NCBI RefSeq assembly: GCF_000421265.1
Contig: NZ_ATWN01000005.1
Location: forward strand, 248,001 to 312,000
Reading direction: 5' to 3'
Origin: Thalassospira lucentensis MCCC 1A00383 = DSM 14000
GTDB taxonomy: Bacteria > Pseudomonadota > Alphaproteobacteria > Rhodospirillales > Thalassospiraceae
DNA length: 64,000 nt
Positions 7,930 to 16,731 of this stretch are shown here, in pieces; position 1 is the first letter of the stretch; every line of letters begins with the position of its first letter. A model generated the notes under the pieces. It was not told the origin of the DNA and did not search any database. It worked only from the letters and a program-made list of their open reading frames with translations. The translations under genes were made by a program, and so were the position numbers.

Positions 7930-9306
7930 ATGACGCATACCGACAAAGCCCCGGTCGGTCACAACCGGGAATCCCGCCTGTTTTACCAAAGCCGGTCACG
8001 CCGTCCGCTGATTGACCGTGCAAAAGGCGTCTATATGTGGGACGTCGATGACAAACGCTATATCGATGCATCCAGCGGTGCCATGGTCAGCAATATCGGC
8101 CATAGCGACCCGCGCGTGATCGCCGCGATGAATGCACAGCTTGAAAAAGCCAGCTTTGCCTATCGCCTGCATTTTGAAAATGATGCGGCAGAAAACCTTG
8201 CGTGGCGTTTGGCTGAACGTGCACCGGGTGATCTGGAACGGGTTTTCTTTGTGTCTGGCGGGTCCGAGGCAGTCGAAAGCTGCATCAAGCTTGCCCGCCA
8301 ATATGCACTGGCAAAGGGTGATGCCCAACGCACCAAGGTTATTTCACGGTTTCCAAGCTATCACGGCGCAACACTGGGCGCGCTGGCCCTGACCGGCTAT
8401 ACGCCAATGCATGCGCCCTTTGCACCGATGATGGTCGATCAACCGAAAATCCCCGCCCCAACCTGTTATCTGGATCGCGATGATCTGACCGACCATGAAC
8501 GTGGCATCAAATATGCCAACATGCTTGAGGCTGAAATCCTCAAACAGGGTCCCGAAACCGTCCTTGGCTTCATCATGGAACCGGTTGGTGGGGCCGCGAC
8601 TGGGGCGTTGGTTGCACCCGACAGCTATTATCACCGCATTCGTAAGATTTGCGATCACTACGGCATCCTTCTGATCTATGACGAGGTCATGACCGGGGCC
8701 GGTCGTACCGGCAAATATTTCGCCGCCGAACATTGGGGCATCACGCCCGATATCCTTGCCGTGTCCAAAGGATTGGCGGCGGGTTATGCCCCGCTCGGTG
8801 CGATGATTGCGCCCGACCGCATTGTCGGACCAGTGCTGGATCACGGCGGGTTCATTCATGGTTATACCTATGCCGGAAATCCGCTGGCCTGTGCAGCGGG
8901 CAATGCGGTTCTTGATGTCATTGATGAGGACGGGCTTCTTGAAAATGCCGCGACCAGTGGGGCCGCGTTAAAGGCCGAACTTGGTAAACTTGCCGATGAC
9001 TTCACCATGATCGGTGATGTGCGCGGCCTTGGTTTGTTGCTCGCGATTGAGCTGGTTAAAAACCGCAACACCATGGAAACGCTTGATCCCAAACATATGG
9101 CAGCCGCCCGTTTGGTCGATATCGCCTATGACATGGGCCTGATCATTTACTGGCGCCGCACACGCGGCGGGTATCGCGGCGATCACGTCATGATCTGCCC
9201 GCCGATGTCGATCACCCCGGATCAGTTTGCCGACATTCTGGGTCCGCTGCGCGCCGCCCTTAGCGACCTTCAGGACGAACTTGCCCTTGCCGGAGCTCTC
9301 TCATGA
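7930..9306 (+). CDS. Class III PLP-dependent aminotransferase
   Basis: A 458-residue omega-amine/omega-amino acid transaminase of the class III fold. The PLP-binding Asp is in 'LLIYDEVMTGAGRTG' (about 248-261), and the internal aldimine Lys is K280 in SKGLAAGYAP. The 'GGSEAVESCIKLARQY' segment binds the cofactor phosphate. This class usually moves an amino group from a diamine, beta-alanine or similar onto pyruvate or 2-oxoglutarate. It follows the importer directly and overlaps the next gene by 4 bases. Coupling to a beta-keto acid cleavage enzyme suggests the amine is converted to an aldehyde or keto acid that is then cleaved. The exact substrate is unknown. Confidence 0.88.
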   Translation: MTHTDKAPVGHNRESRLFYQSRSRRPLIDRAKGVYMWDVDDKRYIDASSGAMVSNIGHSDPRVIAAMNAQLEKASFAYRLHFENDAAENLAWRLAERAPGDLERVFFVSGGSEAVESCIKLARQYALAKGDAQRTKVISRFPSYHGATLGALALTGYTPMHAPFAPMMVDQPKIPAPTCYLDRDDLTDHERGIKYANMLEAEILKQGPETVLGFIMEPVGGAATGALVAPDSYYHRIRKICDHYGILLIYDEVMTGAGRTGKYFAAEHWGITPDILAVSKGLAAGYAPLGAMIAPDRIVGPVLDHGGFIHGYTYAGNPLACAAGNAVLDVIDEDGLLENAATSGAALKAELGKLADDFTMIGDVRGLGLLLAIELVKNRNTMETLDPKHMAAARLVDIAYDMGLIIYWRRTRGGYRGDHVMICPPMSITPDQFADILGPLRAALSDLQDELALAGALS

Positions 9307-10232
9307 GCCGCAAAGTCATCATTACCTGTGCGATTACGGGATCGGTTCATACCCCATCCATGAGCCCGCATTTGCCCATCACCCCCGATGACATTGCCAA
9401 ACAGGCCATTGATGCAGCCAATGCCGGGGCATCGATCCTGCATCTGCATGCGCGTGATCCCAAAACCGGATTTCCTAGCCCCGACCCCGATCTGTTTTTA
9501 GAATTCCTGCCCAAGATCAAGGCTGAAACCGATGCGGTGATCAACATATCAACCGGTGGCGGCATGACCATGACGGTCAAGGACCGCATTCGCGCCGCCA
9601 GCATTGCCGCCCCCGAAATGGCATCGCTGAATATGGGAACGATGAATTTTGGATTGTTCCCCGCCCTTGCGGTGGATCGCGACTGGCAACATGCCTGGGA
9701 ACCAGAATTCCTTGAAAACAGCCGCGACTTTGTTTTCAAAAACACCTTTGCCGACATCGAAACCATTCTCGCCGATCTTGGTGAAGCCAATGGCACGCGG
9801 TTTGAATTTGAATGTTACGACGTCGGGCACCTTTATACGCTGGCCCATTTTGTTGAACGCGGCCTGATCAAAGGCCCGATTTTCATCCAGTTTGTGCTCG
9901 GTGTTTTGGGCGGTATCGGTGCCGACCCGGATAACCTCGCCCATCTTAAACGCACCGCCGACAAGCTGTTTGGCGACCAATACCAGTTTTCTGTTTTAGG
10001 CGCGGGCCGCCATCAAATGCCACTTGCCAGCATGGCCGCCGCCATGGGTGGAAACGTGCGGGTCGGGCTGGAAGACAACCTTTATCTGCGCAAGGGTGAA
10101 CTGGCCCCCGATAACGCATCCCAAGTCCGTAAAATCCGCGAGGTTCTTGACGGTTTATCGCTTGAAATCGCAACACCCAATGATGCCCGTGCTCAACTTG
10201 GGTTGAAAGGCGGCGATAAGGTCGCCTTTTAG
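9303..10232 (+). CDS. BKACE-family beta-keto acid cleavage enzyme (DUF849)
   Basis: A 309-residue TIM-barrel enzyme of the 3-keto-5-aminohexanoate cleavage enzyme family. These zinc enzymes condense a beta-keto acid with acetyl-CoA to give acetoacetate and a new acyl-CoA. The opening KVIITCAITGSVHTPSMSP and the metal pair H47/H49 in ILHLHARD are diagnostic, and VGLEDNLYLRKGEL near the C-terminus is conserved. The gene overlaps the aminotransferase stop by 4 bases, so the two probably act in sequence. Members differ widely in substrate (aminohexanoate, dehydrocarnitine, beta-ketoadipate-like acids). Here the substrate should derive from the amine imported by the operon's transporter. Confidence 0.87.
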   Translation: MSRKVIITCAITGSVHTPSMSPHLPITPDDIAKQAIDAANAGASILHLHARDPKTGFPSPDPDLFLEFLPKIKAETDAVINISTGGGMTMTVKDRIRAASIAAPEMASLNMGTMNFGLFPALAVDRDWQHAWEPEFLENSRDFVFKNTFADIETILADLGEANGTRFEFECYDVGHLYTLAHFVERGLIKGPIFIQFVLGVLGGIGADPDNLAHLKRTADKLFGDQYQFSVLGAGRHQMPLASMAAAMGGNVRVGLEDNLYLRKGELAPDNASQVRKIREVLDGLSLEIATPNDARAQLGLKGGDKVAF

Positions 10233-10323
10233 CCAAAACACCATCGCGCGACCAGCGCCAAGGACACAAAGACAAAGACGCCATCACCCGTTACGACCAC
10301 GCTTAACGTGAAAGGCGGCAGCC

Positions 10324-11376
10324 ATGATGCATGCCTATTTCTCAGACGATCAGTTACGCCATCACGGCAAAACATTCATTGTTGCCGGTGAACGTAAACC
10401 GATCCCCGAAGTCCCCGAACGCGCCGAAATCCTGAGCGGGGCGGTATCGCGCCTTGGGCTTTCGCTGCGTGCGCCGCGTGATTTCGGGATGGACCCGATT
10501 GCCGCCATTCACGATGCCAATTACCTGACATTCCTTCAAACCATCTACCAGCAATGGCAAGCTGCCGGTGGGTCGGAACTGGTGATCCCCAATATTCACC
10601 CCTTTGATCGCAATGGTCCCTATCCGCGTCATCATGTCGGTAAGGCAGGCTTCCATCTGGGCGACACATCCTGTCCGGTATCGGAAACCACATGGTATTC
10701 GGCCTATGCCAGTGCGCAAACCGCCATTGCCGCCACACGCCATGTCCTTGATGACGGGGCCAACACGGCCTATGCGCTGTGTCGTCCGCCCGGCCATCAC
10801 GCCAGTTCCAACATCGCCGGTGGGTTCTGTTATCTCAACAACAGTGCGATTGCCGCACAGGAATTGCGCGCCAAATATGACCGGGTGGCGATCCTTGATG
10901 TCGATCTGCATCATGGCAATGGCACGCAGCATATTTTCTATGACCGTGATGATGTCATGACGCTTTCGATCCATGCCGACCCCAGTGATTTTTATCCATT
11001 TTTCTGGGGCCATGCGCAGGAACGTGGCGAAGGTGCCGGGGTTGGCTTTAACCATAACGATCCCCTGCCCCTTGGCAGCGGTGATGCGGCCTTTCTCAGC
11101 GCACTTGACCGGGCATTGGCGGTGATGGATGATTTCAATCCGGGCGCGGTTGTCATCGCCCTTGGACTTGATGCATCGCGCGATGATCCGTTTGGCGGCC
11201 TGACCGTCAGCCCGGACGGATTTGCCAAAATCGGTGAAAAAATTGGCACCCTTAAGTGCCCAACCGTGCTAGTGCAGGAAGGGGGTTATGTCAGTAACAC
11301 GCTGGCAGAAAACCTGTATCAATTCATCAGCGCGTTTCGCACCACCAACGACAAAAACGCCCCAAAAAACGCTTAG
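10324..11376 (+). CDS. Histone-deacetylase-family amidohydrolase (acetylpolyamine amidohydrolase type)
   Basis: A 350-residue zinc hydrolase of the arginase/deacetylase fold. The signature RPPGHHAS places the catalytic pair at H158/H159. LDVDLHHGNG gives zinc ligands D194 and H196, and the catalytic Tyr is in QEGGY near residue 320. In bacteria this group removes acetyl groups from acetylputrescine, acetylcadaverine or acetylspermidine. Its place in an operon with a polyamine-type importer and a class III aminotransferase supports that role. A 91-base gap separates it from the BKACE gene, with no terminator. The ATG at 10327 is an equally possible start. Confidence 0.86.
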   Translation: MMHAYFSDDQLRHHGKTFIVAGERKPIPEVPERAEILSGAVSRLGLSLRAPRDFGMDPIAAIHDANYLTFLQTIYQQWQAAGGSELVIPNIHPFDRNGPYPRHHVGKAGFHLGDTSCPVSETTWYSAYASAQTAIAATRHVLDDGANTAYALCRPPGHHASSNIAGGFCYLNNSAIAAQELRAKYDRVAILDVDLHHGNGTQHIFYDRDDVMTLSIHADPSDFYPFFWGHAQERGEGAGVGFNHNDPLPLGSGDAAFLSALDRALAVMDDFNPGAVVIALGLDASRDDPFGGLTVSPDGFAKIGEKIGTLKCPTVLVQEGGYVSNTLAENLYQFISAFRTTNDKNAPKNA

Positions 11377-11393
11377 ACATCAGAAGGCCCCAA

Positions 11394-12539
11394 ATGACCC
11401 ATTCCGACATCCTGATTATTGGCGGCGGTATCGCCGGTATGTCTGCGGCATTCTTTCTGGCAAAGGCCGGAAAGTCCGTCACGGTTTTGGAACGCGAAGA
11501 CCAGCCCGGGTATCACAGCACCGGCCGGTCTGCGGCCCTGTATAGCGAAACCTATGGCCCCAAAATCATTCGCAAGATGTCGACTGCAAGTCGGGATTTC
11601 TTCATCACTCCGCCCGACGGGTTTACCGACCACCCGATCCTGACCTCGCGCGGCATCATCATGACCGCCGCCCCCGGCGAAGAAGCCAAACTTGACGAAA
11701 TCCTGACCGAAGGCCGCGCAAACGGGGCAAATTTTGTTTCCCTGACCCCGGCCGAGCTCAAAGAAATCATCCCGGTGATCAATACCGATCTGATTGCCAG
11801 TGCGGCCCATGAAACTGATGCCATGGACATTGATGTTCACGCACTTCATTGGGGCTTTATCCGCCAGTTCAAATCACTGGGCGGAACGTTGATCACCAAG
11901 GCCGATGTCAGTGCGATCACTAAAACCGATGGCACATGGCAGGTAACCCTTGGCAATGGGCAAACCCACAGCGGTGATATCATCGTTAATGCCGCAGGCG
12001 CATGGGTCGATGACATCGCCACCAAGGCCGGTGTCAACCCGCTTGGCATTACGCCCAAACGCCGCACAGCCGTAATGGTGGATTTGCCATCGGATGTGAA
12101 TGCCCATGGCTGGCCACTGGTCGCCAGCCTTGATGAAAGCCTGTATTTCAAGGAAGACGCCGGACGGTTGCTGGTCTCCCCCGCCGATACCACCCCGACC
12201 GAACCCCATGATGTCCAGCCCGAAGAACTCGATATCGCGATCACGATTGACCGGCTGATGACCGCAACCAGCATCGAAGTCCGCCGTCCCGGCGAAAGCT
12301 GGGCCGGGTTGCGCAGCTTCTTTGCCGATGGCGATCCGGTTTCGGCATTTGATCCCGCCGATGGCAGTTTCTATTGGCTGGCCGGTCAGGGCGGATATGG
12401 CATTCAAACCGCACCGGCCATGGGGGAATATGCCGCCAGCCTGATCTGTGGCGGCGGCATCCCGGCCCACATGCAAAAGCTTGGCATTACCGAGGATGCG
12501 CTCTCGGCAACCCGCCCGTCGCTGGTGACCGGGAAATAA
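11394..12539 (+). CDS. FAD-dependent amine/amino acid oxidoreductase (DAO family)
   Basis: A 381-residue flavoprotein of the D-amino acid oxidase/glycine oxidase superfamily. The N-terminal dinucleotide fold is IIGGGIAGMSAAFFLAKAG followed by the ribose-binding Glu in VLERE. The C-terminal FAD loop is YWLAGQGGYGIQTAPAMGE. It has no signal peptide, so it acts in the cytoplasm. Such enzymes oxidise a primary or secondary amine or a 2-hydroxy acid. The downstream RidA would deal with the imine or enamine products expected from amine oxidation. It lies 17 bases after the deacetylase gene. The substrate is not identified. Confidence 0.84.
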   Translation: MTHSDILIIGGGIAGMSAAFFLAKAGKSVTVLEREDQPGYHSTGRSAALYSETYGPKIIRKMSTASRDFFITPPDGFTDHPILTSRGIIMTAAPGEEAKLDEILTEGRANGANFVSLTPAELKEIIPVINTDLIASAAHETDAMDIDVHALHWGFIRQFKSLGGTLITKADVSAITKTDGTWQVTLGNGQTHSGDIIVNAAGAWVDDIATKAGVNPLGITPKRRTAVMVDLPSDVNAHGWPLVASLDESLYFKEDAGRLLVSPADTTPTEPHDVQPEELDIAITIDRLMTATSIEVRRPGESWAGLRSFFADGDPVSAFDPADGSFYWLAGQGGYGIQTAPAMGEYAASLICGGGIPAHMQKLGITEDALSATRPSLVTGK

Positions 12540-12570
12540 CCGGCTACACCGCCTAAACGGAGAAACACCA

Positions 12571-13857
12571 ATGACCCGCTTTGATCGCAACAGCTTGCGC
12601 AAGGCCGTAACAAACCGCACGACGCAGGCGGTCGATGACCTGTGCACGCTGGTACGTCACGACAGCATGCTCGGCAACGAAGCCTCCGCACAAGGCTGGA
12701 TTGCCGATCAGTTTGCCGATATGGGCCTTGATGTCGAACGGGTTGCGATTGATATCGACGCCCTGCGCGATCAACCGGGATTTTCCCCGCCGGTGATTGA
12801 TGATTATGACGGACGCGAAAACGTCATTGGCCTGCACCGCCCCAAAACCCCAACCGGGCGCAGCCTGATCCTTAATGGCCATATGGATGTTGTGCCAACC
12901 GGCCCGACGGAAAAATGGCGACGCGGCCCGTTTGATCCATATGTCGAGGGTGACTGGCTTTATGGGCGCGGTGCCGGGGATATGAAGGCCGGGATCATTG
13001 CCTATTGCCACGCGCTTCGAGCCCTTCACGATATCGGGTTGGAACCCGCCGCACCGGTGATTTTACAATCGGTTATTGAGGAAGAATGCACCGGAAATGG
13101 CGCGCTGGCCTGTCTTCATGCCGGGTACAAGGCCGATTGTGCGATCATTCCCGAACCGTTCAACCAAACCCTTATGACCGCCCAGCTTGGCGTGATGTGG
13201 TTTCAGCTTCATGTGTCGGGTAGCCCGGCGCATGTTCTCGATACCTCAGCCGGCAGCAACGCGATTGAAGCTGCCTTTGGCTTCTTTGAGGTTCTTAAAG
13301 AAGTCGAAGAAATCTGGAACCATCCGACCCATCGTCATGCCACCTATGGCGCGCATGTTCACCCGGTGAACTTTAACCTTGGCAAAATTGACGGCGGCGA
13401 ATGGGCATCAACCGTGCCGCCGGTATGCACTGCTGATATTCGTGTCGGGTTTTACCCCGGCATGGAACTTGAAAAAGTCCGCGAAACGATTGAGGCCGTC
13501 AAACAAAGTGCGATTGACAACCACCCGGCGTGCAAGGGTGCTTCGTTTGACATCACCTATCGCGGGTTTCAGGCCGAAGGATGCGAAATGGATGTCAATC
13601 ATCCGATGATGACGATGATGGGCGATATCCATCAGGAAGTCACCGGCAACACGATCAAAAACTATGCCTCAACCGCAACAACCGATGCCCGGTTTTTCCA
13701 GATTTACGGCAACATCCCGGCCACCTGTTATGGCCCCAAAGCCGAACGCATTCATGGCATTGATGAACGGGTTTCGATTGCCAGCATGATGGAAGTCACC
13801 GAGGTCCTTGCCCTGTTTATTGCCGACTGGTGCGGCGTGCAAAAGCGTGCTAGCTAA
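12571..13857 (+). CDS. M20-family deacylase/peptidase (ArgE/DapE-like)
   Basis: A 428-residue zinc amidohydrolase. The metal and catalytic residues of the M20 family can be seen: H104 in LNGHMDVVP, D137 in GRGAGDMKAG, and the E171/E172 pair in VIEEECTGNGA. The central lid/dimerisation domain spans about residues 200-330. Relatives remove N-acetyl, N-succinyl or N-carbamoyl groups from amino acids. With the HDAC-like enzyme in the same operon there are two separate amide hydrolases, which suggests an acylated amine or amino acid as the growth substrate or as intermediates. A ribosome site (GGAG) precedes the start. Confidence 0.85.
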   Translation: MTRFDRNSLRKAVTNRTTQAVDDLCTLVRHDSMLGNEASAQGWIADQFADMGLDVERVAIDIDALRDQPGFSPPVIDDYDGRENVIGLHRPKTPTGRSLILNGHMDVVPTGPTEKWRRGPFDPYVEGDWLYGRGAGDMKAGIIAYCHALRALHDIGLEPAAPVILQSVIEEECTGNGALACLHAGYKADCAIIPEPFNQTLMTAQLGVMWFQLHVSGSPAHVLDTSAGSNAIEAAFGFFEVLKEVEEIWNHPTHRHATYGAHVHPVNFNLGKIDGGEWASTVPPVCTADIRVGFYPGMELEKVRETIEAVKQSAIDNHPACKGASFDITYRGFQAEGCEMDVNHPMMTMMGDIHQEVTGNTIKNYASTATTDARFFQIYGNIPATCYGPKAERIHGIDERVSIASMMEVTEVLALFIADWCGVQKRAS

Positions 13858-13904
13858 TTCGTATTATTGAATAAATTATCCGAACTCACATCAAGGAGAC
13901 TTTT

Positions 13905-14252
13905 ATGACCATTCAACGTTTTCACACCGGCCCACGCATGAGCCAGGCCGTTGTCCATGGCGACACCATCTATCTTGCCGGTCAAGTTGGCGATGCCAAA
14001 AGTGACATCACCAACCAGACCAAAGAATGTCTGGCAAAGGTTGATGCCCTTCTGGCCGAATGCGGTTCGAGCAAAGAAAACATCCTGTCGACCACCATCT
14101 GGCTGGCCGACATGAAAGATTTCGCCGCCATGAACGCAGTTTGGGATGCATGGGTTCCGCAGGGTCACACCCCGGGCCGTGCCTGTGGCGAAGCCAAACT
14201 TGCCACCCCTGACTTTCTGGTCGAATTCATGATTATTGCGGCCAAGCCGTAA
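13905..14252 (+). CDS. RidA-family enamine/imine deaminase
   Basis: A 115-residue protein of the YjgF/YER057c/UK114 fold. The family hydrolyses reactive enamine/imine intermediates made by PLP- and FAD-dependent enzymes. The likely catalytic Arg is in TPGRACGEAKL (about residue 91-93), and the C-terminal strand is FLVEFMIIA. The N-terminus (IQRFHTGPRMSQAVVHGDTIYLAGQVG) resembles the YoaB-like branch. It is the last gene of the operon, preceded by AAGGAG and followed by a strong terminator. Its presence fits the amine oxidase and aminotransferase upstream. Confidence 0.9.
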   Translation: MTIQRFHTGPRMSQAVVHGDTIYLAGQVGDAKSDITNQTKECLAKVDALLAECGSSKENILSTTIWLADMKDFAAMNAVWDAWVPQGHTPGRACGEAKLATPDFLVEFMIIAAKP

Positions 14253-14270
14253 TTTTAACGACCCCACAAA

Positions 14271-14310
14271 AAACGCCCGGCAGAGCAATCTGGCCGGGCG
14301 TTTTGTTTTA
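14271..14310. terminator. Rho-independent terminator after the amine operon
   Basis: An 8-bp GC stem (CGCCCGGC at 14274-14281, GCCGGGCG at 14293-14300) is flanked by an A-run before and TTTTGTTTT after. It ends the forward amine operon and can also serve the convergent reverse gene. Confidence 0.9.
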
Positions 14311-14330
14311 AGCGATCCATGCTGCTATGT

Positions 14331-15563
14331 TCAGGCGCGTTCTTCGCGGGTCACGATCAAGGATTTGGCTTCAAGTGTGCGATGCACCGGGCATTTATCG
14401 GCAATTTCCAAAAGCTTTGCCCGGGTTGCATCATCAAGGTCGCCGACAAAGGTGATCTTGCGTTCGAACCGGTCAATCTTGCCGCCTTTTTGCGCATGTT
14501 CCTCGGCACACTCCGCACAATCATCGGCATGAATTTTATCATGCAGGATTTCCACCCGCACCGCTTCAAGCGGGATGTTTTTATGGTCCGCATACATCCG
14601 AACCGTCATCACCGTGCAACTGCCAAGGGCGGCTGACAAAAACTCATAGGGCGACGGGCCGCTGTCAAACCCGCCAACATTTTCCGGCTCATCGGCCAGC
14701 ATGCGATGACGCCCGGCCATGACCATCGCCTGAAACTTGCCCTGCCCGGTTTCGCGCACGACAACACCGTTACCGATGTCATTTTCCACCACTTTATCGG
14801 CGGGAATGTACCGCCCCGCCCAAGCCGCAATCACCGATGCGGCATACTCCGCATTCGCCGGATCACGCAGCAAATGATCGGCATCATCAAGGGATACAAA
14901 GCTTTTGGGATGCTTGGCCGCGTCAAAGATTTTCGCCGCATTTTCAATCCCGACGGTCTGATCCATCGGCGCATGTAAAACCAGAAGCGCCTTGCGCATC
15001 TGACCAACCGCACGGGCAAGATCATGATTGGCCAGATCATCGACAAACTGGCGCTTGATCACAAACGGCCGCCCGCCGAGCGAGACTTCCGCCTCACCGT
15101 TGTTTTTAATGTCGTCAAGATGGGCGGCAAAGTTATGCGTGACGTGATCAACATCGGCCGGCGCGCCAATCGTGGCGATCGCGGTTGCTTCGGGCACGCG
15201 GTCGGCAACGGCCAGAACCGCCGCCCCGCCCAACGAATGCCCGATCAAAAGCTTCGGCGCCTGAAATTCATCACGCAAAAAGTCTGCCGCCCGTTCAAGA
15301 TCATCAAGGTTCGATGTAAAATTGGTCGAGGCAAAATCACCACTTGATCCGCCAAGCCCGGTAAAATCAAACCGCAGTACCCCGATGCCTTGCAAGGTCA
15401 GGGCCTCGGCAATTTTGCGCGCCGCACTTAGATCCTTGGTACAGGTAAAGCAATGGGCAAACAAAGCATAGGCCTTCACCGGCCCGGTCGGCATATCAAG
15501 CCTTGCTGCCAGCTTGGCACCATGGGCGCCGTCAAAAGTTAGTTTAACGGGTTTTCCGGGCAT
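14331..15563 (-). CDS. Alpha/beta hydrolase fused to an OsmC-like domain
   Basis: A 410-residue two-domain protein. Residues 1 to about 255 form an alpha/beta hydrolase with the nucleophile elbow GHSLGG, an acid in the HAPMDQTV loop and the His in DDADHLL. Residues from about 265 form an OsmC/Ohr-like domain with the two expected cysteines, one in ALGSCTVMT and one in DKCPVHRTLEA. OsmC proteins reduce organic hydroperoxides with these cysteines. The fusion may hydrolyse an ester or thioester and detoxify peroxides of the product. The start at 15563 (MPGKPVKLTF) has GGAGA upstream. The longer frame to 15644 adds basic residues without family support. Confidence 0.87.
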   Translation of the reverse strand: MPGKPVKLTFDGAHGAKLAARLDMPTGPVKAYALFAHCFTCTKDLSAARKIAEALTLQGIGVLRFDFTGLGGSSGDFASTNFTSNLDDLERAADFLRDEFQAPKLLIGHSLGGAAVLAVADRVPEATAIATIGAPADVDHVTHNFAAHLDDIKNNGEAEVSLGGRPFVIKRQFVDDLANHDLARAVGQMRKALLVLHAPMDQTVGIENAAKIFDAAKHPKSFVSLDDADHLLRDPANAEYAASVIAAWAGRYIPADKVVENDIGNGVVVRETGQGKFQAMVMAGRHRMLADEPENVGGFDSGPSPYEFLSAALGSCTVMTVRMYADHKNIPLEAVRVEILHDKIHADDCAECAEEHAQKGGKIDRFERKITFVGDLDDATRAKLLEIADKCPVHRTLEAKSLIVTREERA

Positions 15564-15662
15564 CGACAGTCTCCGACCAAAGCAATGAACAAAACGAACT
15601 TTTATCTTACGCCACACACGATAAGATTGCAGTAGCGCCACCACCGTAACACGGAAATTTTA

Positions 15663-16175
15663 ATGACCATTCTGCAAACACCGCGCACCATCGTGCGTCA
15701 GGCAACCCTCGATGATGCTGCATTTGTCATCGAATTGCTTAATGATCCGGGCTGGATACGCTTTATCGGGGACCGCGACATCCATGATCTTGATGCGGCG
15801 CGTGCCTATATCCACGAACGGCTGCTTTCAAGTTACGCAAAACATGGTTTTGGAAGCTATGTCACATGTGAAAAATCAACTGGCAAACAGATCGGCCTTA
15901 TCGGCTTTGTCAAACGCGATACCCTTGACGCACCCGACATCGGCTATGCCGTTTGCCAAGCCCATCAGGGGAAGGGATATGCCTTTGAAGTCTGTCAGGC
16001 ATTGGTGCAGCACGGATGGGAAAATCTTGGTTTTGACAAGCTGTATGGCTATTGCCTGCCCGACAATGTTGCATCGGTCAACTTGCTGGAAAAACTTGGC
16101 ATGACATATCTGCGCGACGAAGACGTCAATCATTCCGATGAAATGTGCCGACTTTACAGGGCAACCCGCCCATAA
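15663..16175 (+). CDS. GNAT acetyltransferase (RimJ/RimL type)
   Basis: A 170-residue acetyltransferase. The acetyl-CoA pyrophosphate loop is 'CQAHQGKGYAFEVCQALV' (about residues 98-115), and the 'NVASVNLLEKLGM' segment near 138-150 is typical of the RimJ/RimL group. That group acetylates protein N-termini or small molecules. It is a single gene, divergent from the hydrolase-OsmC gene and convergent with the thioesterase gene across a terminator. The acceptor substrate cannot be predicted. Confidence 0.85.
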   Translation: MTILQTPRTIVRQATLDDAAFVIELLNDPGWIRFIGDRDIHDLDAARAYIHERLLSSYAKHGFGSYVTCEKSTGKQIGLIGFVKRDTLDAPDIGYAVCQAHQGKGYAFEVCQALVQHGWENLGFDKLYGYCLPDNVASVNLLEKLGMTYLRDEDVNHSDEMCRLYRATRP

Positions 16176-16200
16176 ATCTGGCACCGCCAGCCCCAAGAAA

Positions 16201-16230
16201 AACCCCGCATCTGGCAAAAATGCGGGGTTT
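16201..16230. terminator. Bidirectional terminator between GNAT and thioesterase genes
   Basis: A 10-bp stem (AACCCCGCAT at 16201-16210, ATGCGGGGTT at 16220-16229) is flanked by A-rich sequence upstream and TTTATATT downstream. It lies between two convergent genes. Confidence 0.85.
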
Positions 16231-16233
16231 ATA

Positions 16234-16731
16234 TTATTTGCGCCGAATGCCGATCTTGCGCCCGACACCTGACGGGATTTCAAGGCCCGCGTGCGCATCC
16301 TTGATCTTGTTCAGTGTCACCATGATATCATCGGGAAAGGGTGCGGAACGCCGCTGTTCCATATTGATATGCATGGTGATGATTTCGTTGGTCGATGCCA
16401 GCCAACCCTCGGTCCCATGGCGCATTTCATGATACATGTGAATGCGTTTCGGATCGCAATCCAGCACGCGCGTATGGATCACAAACGGCGCATCAAGGTG
16501 AATTTCCCGGTCATAGGTCACATGCATTTCAAGACCAAACGTCGATCCACCGCGCTCCTTGGGATAGGTTACCCCCATCCCGACCGCATTTAAAAACGCC
16601 ATCGACCCCAGATCAAATGCCACCACGTAATAGCCGACATTCATATGGCCATTAAAATCAATCCATTCCGGTTTGATCGTGCCGCGATATGCCTCAAGCG
16701 GTTGTGGCGCAAAAAGGTCCGTACTGATCAT
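16234..16731 (-). CDS. 4HBT-fold acyl-CoA thioesterase
   Basis: A 165-residue hotdog-fold protein. WIDFNGHMNVGYYVVAFD (about residues 22-39) is the core of the YbgC/4-hydroxybenzoyl-CoA thioesterase-like group, with the active-site Asp in the DFNGHMN loop. It would release free acids from acyl-CoA. The start overlaps the end of the ornithine cyclodeaminase-like gene by 4 bases, so they are co-translated. No clear pathway link between the two is visible. Confidence 0.82.
   Translation of the reverse strand: MISTDLFAPQPLEAYRGTIKPEWIDFNGHMNVGYYVVAFDLGSMAFLNAVGMGVTYPKERGGSTFGLEMHVTYDREIHLDAPFVIHTRVLDCDPKRIHMYHEMRHGTEGWLASTNEIITMHINMEQRRSAPFPDDIMVTLNKIKDAHAGLEIPSGVGRKIGIRRK

Noticed and set aside
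10354-11055. Reverse open frame (about 233 residues) opposite the HDAC-type gene
   Set aside because: The sense frame has the full deacetylase signature. The reverse frame looks like a compositional shadow.
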